NCBI GenBank assembly: GCA_947463165.1
Contig: CANHSW010000077.1
Location: forward strand, 1-8,573
Source: Cyanobacteriota bacterium
Lineage (GTDB): Bacteria > Cyanobacteriota > Cyanobacteriia > PCC-6307 > Cyanobiaceae
DNA: 8,573 nt
Direction of reading: 5' to 3'
Each line of letters starts with the position of its first letter. The first letter of the stretch is position 1. Below the pieces are notes generated by a model. That model searched no databases and was not told where the DNA came from. It saw only the letters and a list, made by a program, of their open reading frames with translations. Shown here one piece after another: positions 1-7,074 of this stretch. A program made the translations under genes and the position numbers.

Positions 1-542
1 GATCCCCTAACGTTTTCAAATAGACTTACCGCGAAACCAAGAGGTAATGGTGAAGAGCCTCCGTTAATTGTAACCCTGCCTCGGGTTAGGTTCGCTTCGG
101 TGCTGGTGGCGGTTGGAGCTGTTGCGCCACTAAGATCGATAACGTCGCCCAGGATGTTGCTGCCAACAATCTCTTCGATGCTTATTAATAAGTCGGATCC
201 GAGGGATCCTTTGTTGAGAGCGCCAAATGCGCTGAGGGTTACAATTGATCCGACGCCGCTATAATCGACTCGATCGATTCCAGCTCCACCATTAATTGCG
301 TCGTATCCAGTAGAGCCAATTACGGAATCATTTCCTTCATCTCCATTTATCTCGTCGTCACCTTCGCCGCCATTTAACGTATCATTACCCAGGCCGCCAT
401 TTAGTGTGTCATTTGTATTTAGCCCAAGGATGCTGTCATTGCCATCGAATCCATTGATGATGTCGTCAAGATCGAGGCCTGGGGCTAAATCAACAATGCC
501 AGTAAGGGAGTTTGGCTGGGAAGTGCCGTTTACGGTGGCCAT
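1..542 (-). CDS. RTX-type calcium-binding repeat protein, N-terminal part (continues beyond left edge)
   Basis: The minus strand is open from an ATG at 542 to the window edge, giving 180 codons with no stop. Residues about 30-90 carry glycine/aspartate-rich nonapeptides of the GGxGxDxxx kind (LNGGLGNDT, LNGGEGDDE, INGDEGNDS, INGGAGIDR), which in the RTX family fold into a calcium-binding parallel beta roll. Residues about 91-180 (VDYSGVGSIVTL, KGSLGSDLL, IEEIVGSNILGDVIDLSGA, FENVRG) resemble the linker seen between RTX blocks in many cyanobacterial calcium-binding proteins. No hydrophobic signal peptide is visible, which fits type I secretion through a C-terminal signal that would lie outside the window. 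Codons are AT-richer (many AAT, GGA, ATT) than in the genes to the right. The start is the first in-frame ATG; its Shine-Dalgarno match is poor. The full length and any catalytic or adhesive domain cannot be seen. Confidence 0.85.
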   Translation of the reverse strand, partial: MATVNGTSQPNSLTGIVDLAPGLDLDDIINGFDGNDSILGLNTNDTLNGGLGNDTLNGGEGDDEINGDEGNDSVIGSTGYDAINGGAGIDRVDYSGVGSIVTLSAFGALNKGSLGSDLLISIEEIVGSNILGDVIDLSGATAPTATSTEANLTRGRVTINGGSSPLPLGFAVSLFENVRG

Positions 543-580
543 GATTGCGAAACGAAAGAATTGGTTGGATGTAGGGCAGA

Positions 581-610
581 ATTATAATAGCCAAAATCAA
601 GGCTAATCCA
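581..610 (-). promoter_or_regulatory. candidate promoter of the RTX gene
   Basis: On the minus strand a perfect -10 hexamer TATAAT lies at 586-581, about 40 bases before the RTX ATG at 542. This would give a leader of roughly 30 bases. The best -35 match (TGGATT, 610-605, spacer 18) is weak. The -10 sits inside the palindrome ATTATAAT, so the strand is assigned only from its position relative to the gene. Confidence 0.4.
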
Positions 611-632
611 CAAGCAAATATAATGCGATGTG

Positions 633-667
633 ATTGGCTGCAAAGTCCATGATTAGACTTGCGCAAT
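633..667. repeat. imperfect inverted repeat / hairpin
   Basis: GCAA(A)GTC at 640-647 pairs with GACTTGC at 656-662 around an 8-base loop, with one bulged A. ATTG (633-636) and CAAT (664-667) can extend the stem to about 11 pairs. A T-rich stretch follows on the plus strand, but no plus-strand gene ends here, so calling it a terminator would be unsupported. It lies upstream of the RTX promoter candidate and could be an operator or a structured RNA element. Confidence 0.3.
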
Positions 668-919
668 GTAGTCGTAATTGTATTTTATTGTGACTAAGAT
701 AACCGTTTTAGGTTTTCTTTATACTAGTATCACCCCTGGGCGGCTCTCGAAAGATCGGTGGTTGTGCCACATTAAAAAGTGGCTGACGAGTAGCGATGCG
801 CTGGTAATTGGCCTTGCCTGTGGTGATGGGGGAGCACCAAAAAAGTCTTGGGTAAGCCAGGTTTGGGTGATTAATACAGCCAATGCAGACAAGACGTTGC
901 CCGTTTCCAGTCGATGGTG

Positions 920-936
920 ACTGGGCAGAACCCAGT
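920..936. repeat. short perfect hairpin
   Basis: ACTGGG (920-925) and CCCAGT (931-936) form a perfect six-pair stem with the loop CAGAA. There is no adjoining T tract on either strand and no gene ends beside it, so no role can be assigned. Confidence 0.3.
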
Positions 937-1041
937 GACAGCAGGACTTTTCGTTTCGCGAAGAGCGCCGAGATTTTCAATTGTGCCGTCCTGTGAAATT
1001 TATCCTAACGTTTAATGCATGCAGCGGTCACCCGTGGTTTT

Positions 1042-1090
1042 GCCGCAGAAAGCTATGCTTTTTAGTTAAAAGCTGCGCTTCTGTATCGGC
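1042..1090. repeat. 49-base imperfect hairpin, possible structured RNA or relic inverted repeat
   Basis: Pairing arms read outward to inward: GCCG (1042-1045) with CGGC (1087-1090), CAGAA (1046-1050) with TTCTG (1079-1083), GC (1052-1053) with GC (1077-1078), and GCTTTT (1057-1062) with AAAAGC (1068-1073), closed by the loop TAGTT. That gives 17 pairs, interrupted by a bulged A, a bulged TAT and a 3x3 internal loop. It lies in the gene-free spacer about 360 bases before speA. Neither strand has a clear T tract directly after it. It could be a small RNA stem, a terminator of an unseen transcript, or a degraded mobile-element inverted repeat. Confidence 0.4.
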
Positions 1091-1122
1091 TTAGTCCACT
1101 AGATACCGGGCATTTGCAATCC

Positions 1123-1151
1123 TTGCGTCTAACGGATTCTGTGATTATATT
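1123..1151 (+). promoter_or_regulatory. candidate upstream promoter reading toward speA
   Basis: TTGCGT (1123-1128) and TATATT (1146-1151) are separated by exactly 17 bases, a standard sigma-70-type arrangement with a 5/6 match in the -10 element and a partial -35. It points at speA about 300 bases downstream, or at an unseen RNA in the spacer. Confidence 0.35.
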
Positions 1152-1246
1152 TTATCTTGCAGGCTTGGATTGCCAGGGGTTTATTGCTTGGCTTTTATTC
1201 CTGTATTAGCCTATTAATCGGCTTCTCCCTGGCTTTCGGATGATGC

Positions 1247-1275
1247 TGGTTGGCTAATTTTTTGGGGTGTATAAT
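1247..1275 (+). promoter_or_regulatory. candidate proximal promoter of speA
   Basis: A perfect -10 element TATAAT is at 1270-1275. The hexamer 17 bases upstream (TGGTTG, 1247-1252) is a weak -35. Transcription from here would begin near 1282 and leave a leader of about 170 bases before the speA ATG, including the hairpin at 1371-1410. Confidence 0.4.
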
Positions 1276-1370
1276 TGTCTTGATATCTTGCTGGGTTCGC
1301 TGTGATCTTTGATTCGGTTTGATGGTCCGCCGCGGCCGGTTTGCTGGCGCGGGCGGGTCTTGGTTGCTCC

Positions 1371-1413
1371 AGGAGCCCTTGGCTTGGGGCGGCCAAGACC
1401 TGGGGCTCCTTAG
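1371..1413 (+). promoter_or_regulatory. speA leader hairpin with embedded nine-codon frame
   Basis: AGGAGCC (1371-1377) pairs with GGCTCCT (1404-1410), and CTTGGC (1378-1383) pairs with GCCAAG (1392-1397). This gives 13 pairs with an 8-base loop and a 6-base bulge (1398-1403). The 5' arm holds a Shine-Dalgarno-like AGGAG (1371-1375), and 8 bases after it is a TTG (1384) that opens a nine-codon frame, M-G-R-P-R-P-G-A-P, stopping at TAG 1411-1413. The structure is visible in the sequence. A regulatory role for speA is inference, and GC-rich leaders can form such stems by chance. Confidence 0.35.
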
Positions 1414-1449
1414 ATTCCTTTGGTATCCCAGGGGCCCTGCCCTGCTGTG

Positions 1450-3429
1450 ATGGCCCCCATCTCCCCAGCCGCTGTTCCCGATCCAGAGGCCTTTGCTTGC
1501 TTAGGCGATTCCCCAGCCGTTGCCGATGCCGGCTCGCCATCGCCCGGCTGGAGTTTGGCGGACAGCCTGCGGCTCTACGGCTTGGAGCGTTGGGGAGATC
1601 CTTACTTCAGCGTTAATGAGCGCGGCCACGTGATCGTGCAGCCCAGGGGGGATCGCGGTGGCGCTCTCGACCTGGTGGAATTGGTGGAGGGTCTGCAGGG
1701 AAGGGATCTCAGCTTGCCGCTGTTGATCCGCTTTGATGACATCTTGGAGGATCGTCTTGAGCGCCTCCACGCTGCATTTGAGCGGGCAATTGCCCAATAC
1801 GGCTACAGCGGCCGCTACCAGGGTGTGTTTCCAGTGAAATGCAACCAGCAACGCCACGTGGTGGAGCAATTGGTGGAAACCGGTCGGCGTTGGCATTTTG
1901 GTTTGGAGGCCGGCAGTAAGGCTGAACTATTAATTGCCCTCTCCTTACTTGAAGACCCCGATGCCCTGCTGATCTGCAATGGCTATAAGGACAGGCGCTA
2001 TGTGGAAACGGCAATCCTGGCTCGACAGCTGGGTCGCCAACCGGTGGTGGTGATCGAGCAGCTCGATGAGGTGGAGCGGATCATCGCCGCCAGTCGCCAG
2101 TTGGGGGCCGCTCCGTTGATCGGTGTGCGCGCCAAGTTGGCCACCCGCAGCACGGGGCATTGGGGAAGTTCCGTGGGGGAACGGGCCAAGTTCGGCCTGT
2201 CGGTGCCCGATCTGCTCACCGCCGTGGAAGCTCTGCGCCAGGCGGGCTTGTTGGCGGATCTGCGCCTGCTGCATTTCCACGTGGGCAGTCAGATCAATGA
2301 CATCGCCGTGCTCAAAGATGCCCTGCAGGAGGCCGCCCAGCTCTACGTGCAACTTTGCGGTCTTGGCGCCTCAATGGGCTACCTGGATGTGGGGGGCGGC
2401 CTGGGGGTTGACTACGACGGCAGCCGCACGGCCACGGCGGCCTCCACTAATTATTCCCTGCAGAATTACGCCAACGACGTGGTGGCCACGGTGAGGGAAT
2501 GCTGCGAGCCCCACGGCCTGCAGCCCCCCACCCTGGTGAGCGAGAGCGGCCGGGCGATCGCCAGTCATTTTTCCGTGTTGGTGTTTGACGTGCTCGGCAG
2601 CAGTGGCGTGGGCGATCAAGCTCCCCCGCCCCAGCCAGGCGAACAATTGATTGTGCGCAATTTGCGCGAAACCCTCGCCGGCATCAACTCCGAAAATTTG
2701 CAGGAGGCCTGGAACGACGCCCGCAAATTCAAAGAAGATGCCTTGGCCGCCTTCCGCCTCGGCTATCTCACCATCCAGGATCGGGCCTGCGCCGAGCAGC
2801 TCTACTGGGCCTGTTGCTGGGCGATCAGCAGACAGCTACCGTTGACCGGGGTGCCCGATGACCTGCGGGCTTTGCAGGCGGGTTTAGCCAGTACTTATTA
2901 TGCCAATCTCTCGGTATTTCGTTCGGCACCAGACACCTGGGCCATCGATCAGTTGTTTCCGGTGATGCCGATCCATCGCCTCAATGAGGCCCCTGCTGGG
3001 CTCGGTAGTTTTGCTGATCTCACCTGTGATTCTGATGGCAAATTAGCGCGCTTCATTGATGCCGGTCAGGTAAAGCCCCTGTTAGAGTTGCACCATTTAA
3101 GGCCGGGCGAACCATATTTGATTGGCCTGTTCCTCGCCGGCGCCTACCAGGAGGTGATGGGCAATCTTCACAACCTGTTTGGTAGCACTAATGCCGTGAA
3201 TATCCGGCTGGCACCCGGCGGTGGCTACCAGGTGGATCACGTGGTGCGCGGTGATACCAATGCCGAGGTGTTGCAGGCGATGGAGCACGATCCCAGCCTG
3301 CTATTGGAGCGGTTGCGGCTGGCCAGTGAAGTGGCGATCCAGAGTGGTGGCCTCGGCATCGCCGCCGCCCGCCGGTTGATGGATCACCTGGAGACCAGCC
3401 TGCGTCAAACCACTTATTTGCAGCCTTGA
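1450..3429 (+). CDS. speA: biosynthetic arginine decarboxylase SpeA
   Basis: This enzyme is PLP-dependent and converts arginine to agmatine and CO2, the first step of the arginine route to putrescine and spermidine. It acts in the cytoplasm. From the ATG at 1450 the product is 659 residues, about the length of E. coli SpeA (658). The N-terminal fold III (alanine-racemase-like) barrel carries the PLP-lysine motif PVKCNQ near residue 130, followed by HVGSQI (277-282), the glycine-rich phosphate-binding GGGLGVDYDG (315-324) and SESGRAI (364-370). The C-terminal part has CDSDG (526-530), expected to supply the active-site cysteine/aspartate of the partner subunit, and the conserved stretch HHLRPGEPYLIG to HNLFG (548-578). 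The frame stays open upstream to a TTG at 1420 and a GTG at 1447. I prefer ATG 1450 because upstream residues are not family-like and an AGGGG lies at 1430-1434; the N-terminal 30 residues are poorly conserved. Transcription is probably monocistronic, convergent with the SIMPL gene. Confidence 0.97.
   Translation: MAPISPAAVPDPEAFACLGDSPAVADAGSPSPGWSLADSLRLYGLERWGDPYFSVNERGHVIVQPRGDRGGALDLVELVEGLQGRDLSLPLLIRFDDILEDRLERLHAAFERAIAQYGYSGRYQGVFPVKCNQQRHVVEQLVETGRRWHFGLEAGSKAELLIALSLLEDPDALLICNGYKDRRYVETAILARQLGRQPVVVIEQLDEVERIIAASRQLGAAPLIGVRAKLATRSTGHWGSSVGERAKFGLSVPDLLTAVEALRQAGLLADLRLLHFHVGSQINDIAVLKDALQEAAQLYVQLCGLGASMGYLDVGGGLGVDYDGSRTATAASTNYSLQNYANDVVATVRECCEPHGLQPPTLVSESGRAIASHFSVLVFDVLGSSGVGDQAPPPQPGEQLIVRNLRETLAGINSENLQEAWNDARKFKEDALAAFRLGYLTIQDRACAEQLYWACCWAISRQLPLTGVPDDLRALQAGLASTYYANLSVFRSAPDTWAIDQLFPVMPIHRLNEAPAGLGSFADLTCDSDGKLARFIDAGQVKPLLELHHLRPGEPYLIGLFLAGAYQEVMGNLHNLFGSTNAVNIRLAPGGGYQVDHVVRGDTNAEVLQAMEHDPSLLLERLRLASEVAIQSGGLGIAAARRLMDHLETSLRQTTYLQP
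2554..2561. repeat. HIP1 octamer
   Basis: This is a perfect GCGATCGC within GGCGATCGCC, inside speA. The highly iterated palindrome HIP1 is abundant in many cyanobacterial genomes and is a taxonomic hint rather than a local functional site. Confidence 0.7.
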
Positions 3430-3434
3430 GCAGT

Positions 3435-3472
3435 AGCCCTGACCCTATTAATTGCCATGCCGGGCAAGGGCT
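3435..3472. terminator. weak inverted repeat between convergent genes
   Basis: AGCCCT (3435-3440) and AGGGCT (3467-3472) flank a nested TGCC/GGCA in the 42-base gap between the speA stop and the end of the SIMPL gene. There is no T tract on either strand, so it is at best a weak bidirectional termination or 3'-end structure. Confidence 0.25.
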
Positions 3473-4263
3473 CATTGCAGGCAGAAGCTGGCCTGCAGGC
3501 TGAGGCGATCGGTTGGTGGGCCCAGTTCGTCGGCATTGAACGGCTGCGCGGCTGGAGCCGCATCGGCGGCGGCTGATTTGAGCAGATAGGGCTGGGGCAT
3601 GGCCTCCAGCTGCACCTGCAGGGGCCTCACCTGGCGCAAACCCATCACCGCCGCCAGTTGTTTGGCCTGGCGCAGCGCATCTTGGTAGGCGGCCTGCAGC
3701 AGGGCCTGGGCACTGGCCCGATCCTCGGCCGGGTCGGCCTGGCTGGTTACGGGGGCCAGGCGCACGCCGGCCAGGCCCCCCACCTCGCGCACCAGGGTTG
3801 GGTAATGGCGGGGTTCCAGCTTGCCGCTCACCTGCAGGCTGGCGGTGATCCGGGAGTTGCGACCAGTCCAGGTGCTGGGGCCGCTCACCCGCAGCTCTTC
3901 TACAGCCAGGGCCTGCAGCTGCCGGCGCACCGCATCCAACCTCAGTTGCAGCGTGGCCAGGGCCTCCGCAGAGCGGGCCGCCTCCGCCTCCAGAGCCAGG
4001 GAAAAGGCCAACTTCGCCATTGGCCGCTGCCGCTGGGCCGAGCCTCGAGCCTCCACCAGGGTGCCGCCGCAGTGCAATTGCAGTTGCACCTGGGCCTGGG
4101 CCTGCAGGGGCAGCAGCCCTGCCGCCACTGCCACCGTCACTGCAATTGAGGTGGCGGTGGTGGCGAGCGGCCGGCGTAGGCCCAGCCAGGCCAGCAAGCG
4201 CAGCGAAGGCTGGGGTGATGGGGGGTCGGGCAGCGGCGGTTGCTGGCTGGCTGAGCAGTGCAT
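3472..4263 (-). CDS. secreted SIMPL-domain (DUF541, YggE-like) protein
   Basis: The product is 263 residues with a long N-terminal leader: basic residues near 22-31, a hydrophobic stretch at about 33-53 and a plausible signal-peptidase site AQA|QV after residue 57. It is therefore likely exported to the periplasm or lipoprotein-free envelope space. Residues about 66-262 match the SIMPL/DUF541 layout: an opening GTLVEARGSAQRQRPMAKLA, an alpha-helical SAEALATLQLRLDAVRRQLQ segment, VSGPSTW, a central beta segment with ASLQVSGKLEP, then helical AYQDALRQAKQLAAVMGLR and a C-terminal strand. Cys65 and Cys261 could form a disulfide in the mature protein. The family's biochemical role is not established; E. 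coli YggE has been linked to oxidative-stress tolerance. The ATG lies 13 bases after the alaS stop on the same strand, so co-transcription with alaS is likely. No strong ribosome binding site is visible. Family assignment is by recognition of the pattern. Confidence 0.8.
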   Translation of the reverse strand: MHCSASQQPPLPDPPSPQPSLRLLAWLGLRRPLATTATSIAVTVAVAAGLLPLQAQAQVQLQLHCGGTLVEARGSAQRQRPMAKLAFSLALEAEAARSAEALATLQLRLDAVRRQLQALAVEELRVSGPSTWTGRNSRITASLQVSGKLEPRHYPTLVREVGGLAGVRLAPVTSQADPAEDRASAQALLQAAYQDALRQAKQLAAVMGLRQVRPLQVQLEAMPQPYLLKSAAADAAPAAQPFNADELGPPTDRLSLQASFCLQ

Positions 4264-4276
4264 GGGGTGCGCTTAC

Positions 4277-7006
4277 TTAATTGAGGGCCTGCTTCAATTC
4301 GGTCTTCGCCTGGGCCAGGGCCCCGTCCAGGGCGGAGCCATCCTTACCGCCGGCCTGGGCCAGGTTGGGCCGGCCGCCGCCGCCGCCGCCGCAGAGTTTG
4401 GCGATGGCGCCGATGAATTTGCCCGCCTGCTGGCCCCGGGCGATCAGCTCCTTGCCGAAGGCCGCCACCAGGATCACCTTGCCCAGGTCGGCAGGATCCG
4501 GCAGGCCGCCCAGCACCACCGCCGCGCCCTGACCCAGCCGCTCCTGCAGCTGCTGGGCCGCTGTCTGCAGGCCGGCCCCCTCCACGCCATCGAGCCGCTG
4601 CACCAACAGCTGGAACGGCTGGCCAGCCGCATGCTCCACCGCCTCGGCCTGGCCCACCAGCGCCGACGCCTTGGCGGCGGCCAGCTCGGCGCGGGCCGCC
4701 GCCAGGGATTTTTGACTGGCCTTCAGCTCCTCCTGCAGGCCCGTCACCCGCTCCACGATTTCTTCCGGCTGGGCCTTGAAGCGATCCCCGAGGGCCTTCA
4801 CCACCGCGTCGCGTTGATTGAGATAGGTGAGCACCGCCGCGCCGGCCACCGCCTCGATGCGGCGGATGCCGGCGGCCACGCCGCTCTCGCCAATAATTTT
4901 GAACAGGCCGATCTCGGCGGTGTTGGCCACGTGGGTGCCGCCGCAGAGCTCCATCGACACCCCGGGTACATCCACCACCCGCACCACCTCGGCGTATTTC
5001 TCGCCGAACATGGCCAGGGCGCCGGCGGCCTTGGCCTGCTCGATCGCCATCTCCCGCACCTGCAGGTGGTGGGCATCGGCGATCCAGCCGTTGATGCGGG
5101 CCTCCAGCCGCTCCAGTTCGGCGGCCGTGACCGCCCGGGGGCAGTGGAAGTCGAAGCGCAGCCGATCGAAATCCACCAGGGAGCCGGCCTGGCAGATGGA
5201 GGGATCCACCAGCTGTTTCAAGGCGGCCTGGAGCAGGTGGGTGGCGGTGTGGTTGGCCTGGGCGCGGCGGCGGCAGCCCCGGTCCACCTGGGCCCGCACC
5301 AGATCGCCCACCGCCAGGGCGCCCCGCTCCACCTGGCCGCGATGCACGAACACGCTGCGGTTGCGGCCCACCGCTTCGATCTGGACGAGCAGTTCGCCCT
5401 TGGCTGAATCGGCATCGCATGGGCCATCGCCCGTGGCCCCGGTGTCGGCGATCAGCAGGCCCCGGTCGCCCACCTGGCCGCCGCCCTCGCCATAGAAGGG
5501 GGTGCTGTCCAGCACGATTTGCACCGCATCGCCAGCGCTGGCCCGCTCGGCCGGCTCGCCGTTGACCACCAGGGCCAGCACGCAGCCCGGCTGCTCCAGC
5601 CTTTCGTAGCCCCCGAAGGCTGTGGCCTCCAGGCCGGCGGCCAGCTGTTCGATCGCGCCCTGCAGGGTGAGATCGAGGCTCACCGCCGCCGCCTTGGCCC
5701 GCTGGCGCTGGGCCTGCATCGCCGCTTCAAAGCCGGCTACATCCACCGCCAGGCCCTGTTCTTCAGCGATCTCTTCGGTGAGCTCCAGCGGAAAGCCGTA
5801 GGTGTCGTAGAGCTCAAAGGCCTGGTCGCCGGAAATCTGCCGGGGCTTGGCGGCCAGCAGGTCGGCCAGCAGCTTTTCGCCCCGCTCCAAGGTGTCCAGG
5901 AAGCGGGCCTCCTCCCGGTCCAGTTCCGCCAGGATCTGGCCGCGACGCTCCACCAACCGGGGATGCACCGCCCCCATCAGGGCGATGCTGGCCTCCCCCA
6001 TGGCGGCGAGAAAGGGCCGGTCGATGCCCAGCAGCCTGCCGTGGCGCACCACCCGCCGCAGCAGGCGCCGCAGGATGTAGCCGCGGCCGAGGTTGCTGGC
6101 GGTAACGCCATCGCCGATCAGCTGGGTGACAGCGCGGCTGTGGTCGCCGATCACCTTCAAGGAGGTTTGGCCCTTGGCATCCAGCTGGCGGTAGTCGACG
6201 CCGGCCAGGTTGGCGGCGGTTTCGATCAGCGGATAGATCAGATCTGTTTCGTAGTTGTTGGCAACGCCCTGCAGGATCTGGGCCATGCGTTCGAGACCCA
6301 TGCCGGTGTCGATGTTGCGACTGGCCAGGGGCGTGAGTTGGCCCTCGGCATCGCGGTTGTACTGCATGAACACCAGGTTGTAGAACTCGATGAAGCGGCT
6401 GTCGTCCTCCAGATCGATGCCCGCATTGCCCAGTTCTGGCTTGAAGTCGTAGTAGATCTCCGAGCAGGGTCCGCAGGGACCGGTGGGGCCTGAGGCCCAG
6501 AAGTTATCGGCTTCATCCATGCGAATGATCCGCCCTGGATCTACGCCCACCAGATCGCGCCAGATGGCGGCGGCCTCGTCGTCTTCTCGGAATACGCTCA
6601 CCACCAGCTGCTGGGGCGAGAGGCCAAACACCTGGGTGCTCAGCTCCCAGGCCCACTGGATCGCCTGTTCTTTGAAGTAGTCGCCAAAGGAAAAGTTGCC
6701 GAGCATCTCGAAGAACGTGTGATGCCTGGCCGTGCGGCCCACGTTCTCGATGTCGTTGGTGCGGATGCACTTCTGGCTGCTGGTGGCCCGGGCGGCCGGC
6801 CGTTCGGCCTGGCCCAGGAACACCGGCTTGAAGGGCAGCATGCCGGCGATGGTGAGCAGCACCGTGGGGTCGTCGGGAATCAACGAGGCGCTGGCCATGG
6901 GCCGGTGGCCGCGCCGCTCGTAGAAATCGAGAAAGGCGCTACGAATCTCGTCGCCGCTGCGGGGCTGCCCGGCGGGGGAGACGGGCACGGTGCTGGCGGC
7001 GGCCAT
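4277..7006 (-). CDS. alaS: alanyl-tRNA synthetase AlaS
   Basis: This is a class II synthetase that charges tRNA-Ala with alanine and hydrolyses mischarged Ser/Gly-tRNA-Ala, in the cytoplasm. From the ATG at 7006 it is 909 residues, slightly longer than E. coli AlaRS (876). Visible landmarks: the aminoacylation core with [18 protein letters not shown] (residues about 95-112), [18 protein letters not shown] and [11 protein letters not shown]; the editing domain with zinc ligands HTATH (586-590) and CGGTH (688-692); a coiled region near 745-785; and the C-terminal C-Ala domain with the run [17 protein letters not shown] encoded by six consecutive GGC codons. An in-frame ATG ten codons upstream (7036) is also possible. 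I prefer 7006 because related proteins start close to a sequence like MAAAS and the conserved [15 protein letters not shown] follows soon after. Neither start has a strong ribosome binding site. It is divergent from the membrane-protein gene at 7075, with only about 70 bases between, and is followed closely by the SIMPL gene. Confidence 0.97.
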   Translation of the reverse strand: MAAASTVPVSPAGQPRSGDEIRSAFLDFYERRGHRPMASASLIPDDPTVLLTIAGMLPFKPVFLGQAERPAARATSSQKCIRTNDIENVGRTARHHTFFEMLGNFSFGDYFKEQAIQWAWELSTQVFGLSPQQLVVSVFREDDEAAAIWRDLVGVDPGRIIRMDEADNFWASGPTGPCGPCSEIYYDFKPELGNAGIDLEDDSRFIEFYNLVFMQYNRDAEGQLTPLASRNIDTGMGLERMAQILQGVANNYETDLIYPLIETAANLAGVDYRQLDAKGQTSLKVIGDHSRAVTQLIGDGVTASNLGRGYILRRLLRRVVRHGRLLGIDRPFLAAMGEASIALMGAVHPRLVERRGQILAELDREEARFLDTLERGEKLLADLLAAKPRQISGDQAFELYDTYGFPLELTEEIAEEQGLAVDVAGFEAAMQAQRQRAKAAAVSLDLTLQGAIEQLAAGLEATAFGGYERLEQPGCVLALVVNGEPAERASAGDAVQIVLDSTPFYGEGGGQVGDRGLLIADTGATGDGPCDADSAKGELLVQIEAVGRNRSVFVHRGQVERGALAVGDLVRAQVDRGCRRRAQANHTATHLLQAALKQLVDPSICQAGSLVDFDRLRFDFHCPRAVTAAELERLEARINGWIADAHHLQVREMAIEQAKAAGALAMFGEKYAEVVRVVDVPGVSMELCGGTHVANTAEIGLFKIIGESGVAAGIRRIEAVAGAAVLTYLNQRDAVVKALGDRFKAQPEEIVERVTGLQEELKASQKSLAAARAELAAAKASALVGQAEAVEHAAGQPFQLLVQRLDGVEGAGLQTAAQQLQERLGQGAAVVLGGLPDPADLGKVILVAAFGKELIARGQQAGKFIGAIAKLCGGGGGGRPNLAQAGGKDGSALDGALAQAKTELKQALN

Positions 7007-7074
7007 GACTCTGCGCAATAAGCCTGGAAAGGGCATGATCGCCCAGCGCAGGCAGCAGCCGGAGCGGCTTCCCC

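Larger units (their letters stand above)
543..1449. other. AT-richer spacer without a convincing gene
   Basis: About 900 bases separate the divergent RTX and speA genes. Short open frames exist on both strands (for example 678-920 plus and 708-980 minus), but they overlap each other, have no recognisable family and lack good ribosome binding sites. I saw no tRNA, rRNA, CRISPR array or transposase remnant. What can be seen is a set of inverted repeats (633-667, 920-936, 1042-1090, 1371-1410), a 10-base palindrome ATACTAGTAT at 721-730, an 8-base palindrome TTCGCGAA at 955-962, and promoter-like hexamers facing both ways. Composition shifts to GC-rich near 1320-1345, just before speA. Confidence 0.6.

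Noticed and set aside
721..730. Palindrome ATACTAGTAT containing promoter-like hexamers
   Set aside because: No -35 element at a suitable distance on either strand; a single 10-base palindrome in AT-rich DNA is weak evidence.
678..920. 80-codon plus-strand frame in the spacer
   Set aside because: No recognised family, no good ribosome binding site, and overlapped by an equally long minus-strand frame (708-980). It could be a gene remnant, but I cannot support it.
1420..1449. TTG start at 1420 adding ten residues to SpeA
   Set aside because: No Shine-Dalgarno sequence precedes it and the extra residues do not look like the family; ATG 1450 (or GTG 1447) is simpler.
4374..4392. CCG-type trinucleotide run resembling a microsatellite
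   Set aside because: It encodes the polyglycine stretch of the conserved AlaRS C-Ala domain, so it is explained by coding constraint.
3821..5407. 528-codon open frame on the plus strand, antisense to alaS and the SIMPL gene
   Set aside because: The sequence is low-complexity (Ala/Gly/His/Leu-rich) with no family features and exactly opposes well-supported genes; long antisense frames are common in GC-rich DNA.
4344..5420. 358-codon minus-strand frame inside alaS
   Set aside because: It is the alaS DNA read in another frame, giving a Gly/Arg/Pro-rich product without domains.
5519..6493. 324-codon plus-strand frame antisense to alaS
   Set aside because: His/Gln/Ala/Gly-rich shadow of alaS with no recognisable motifs.
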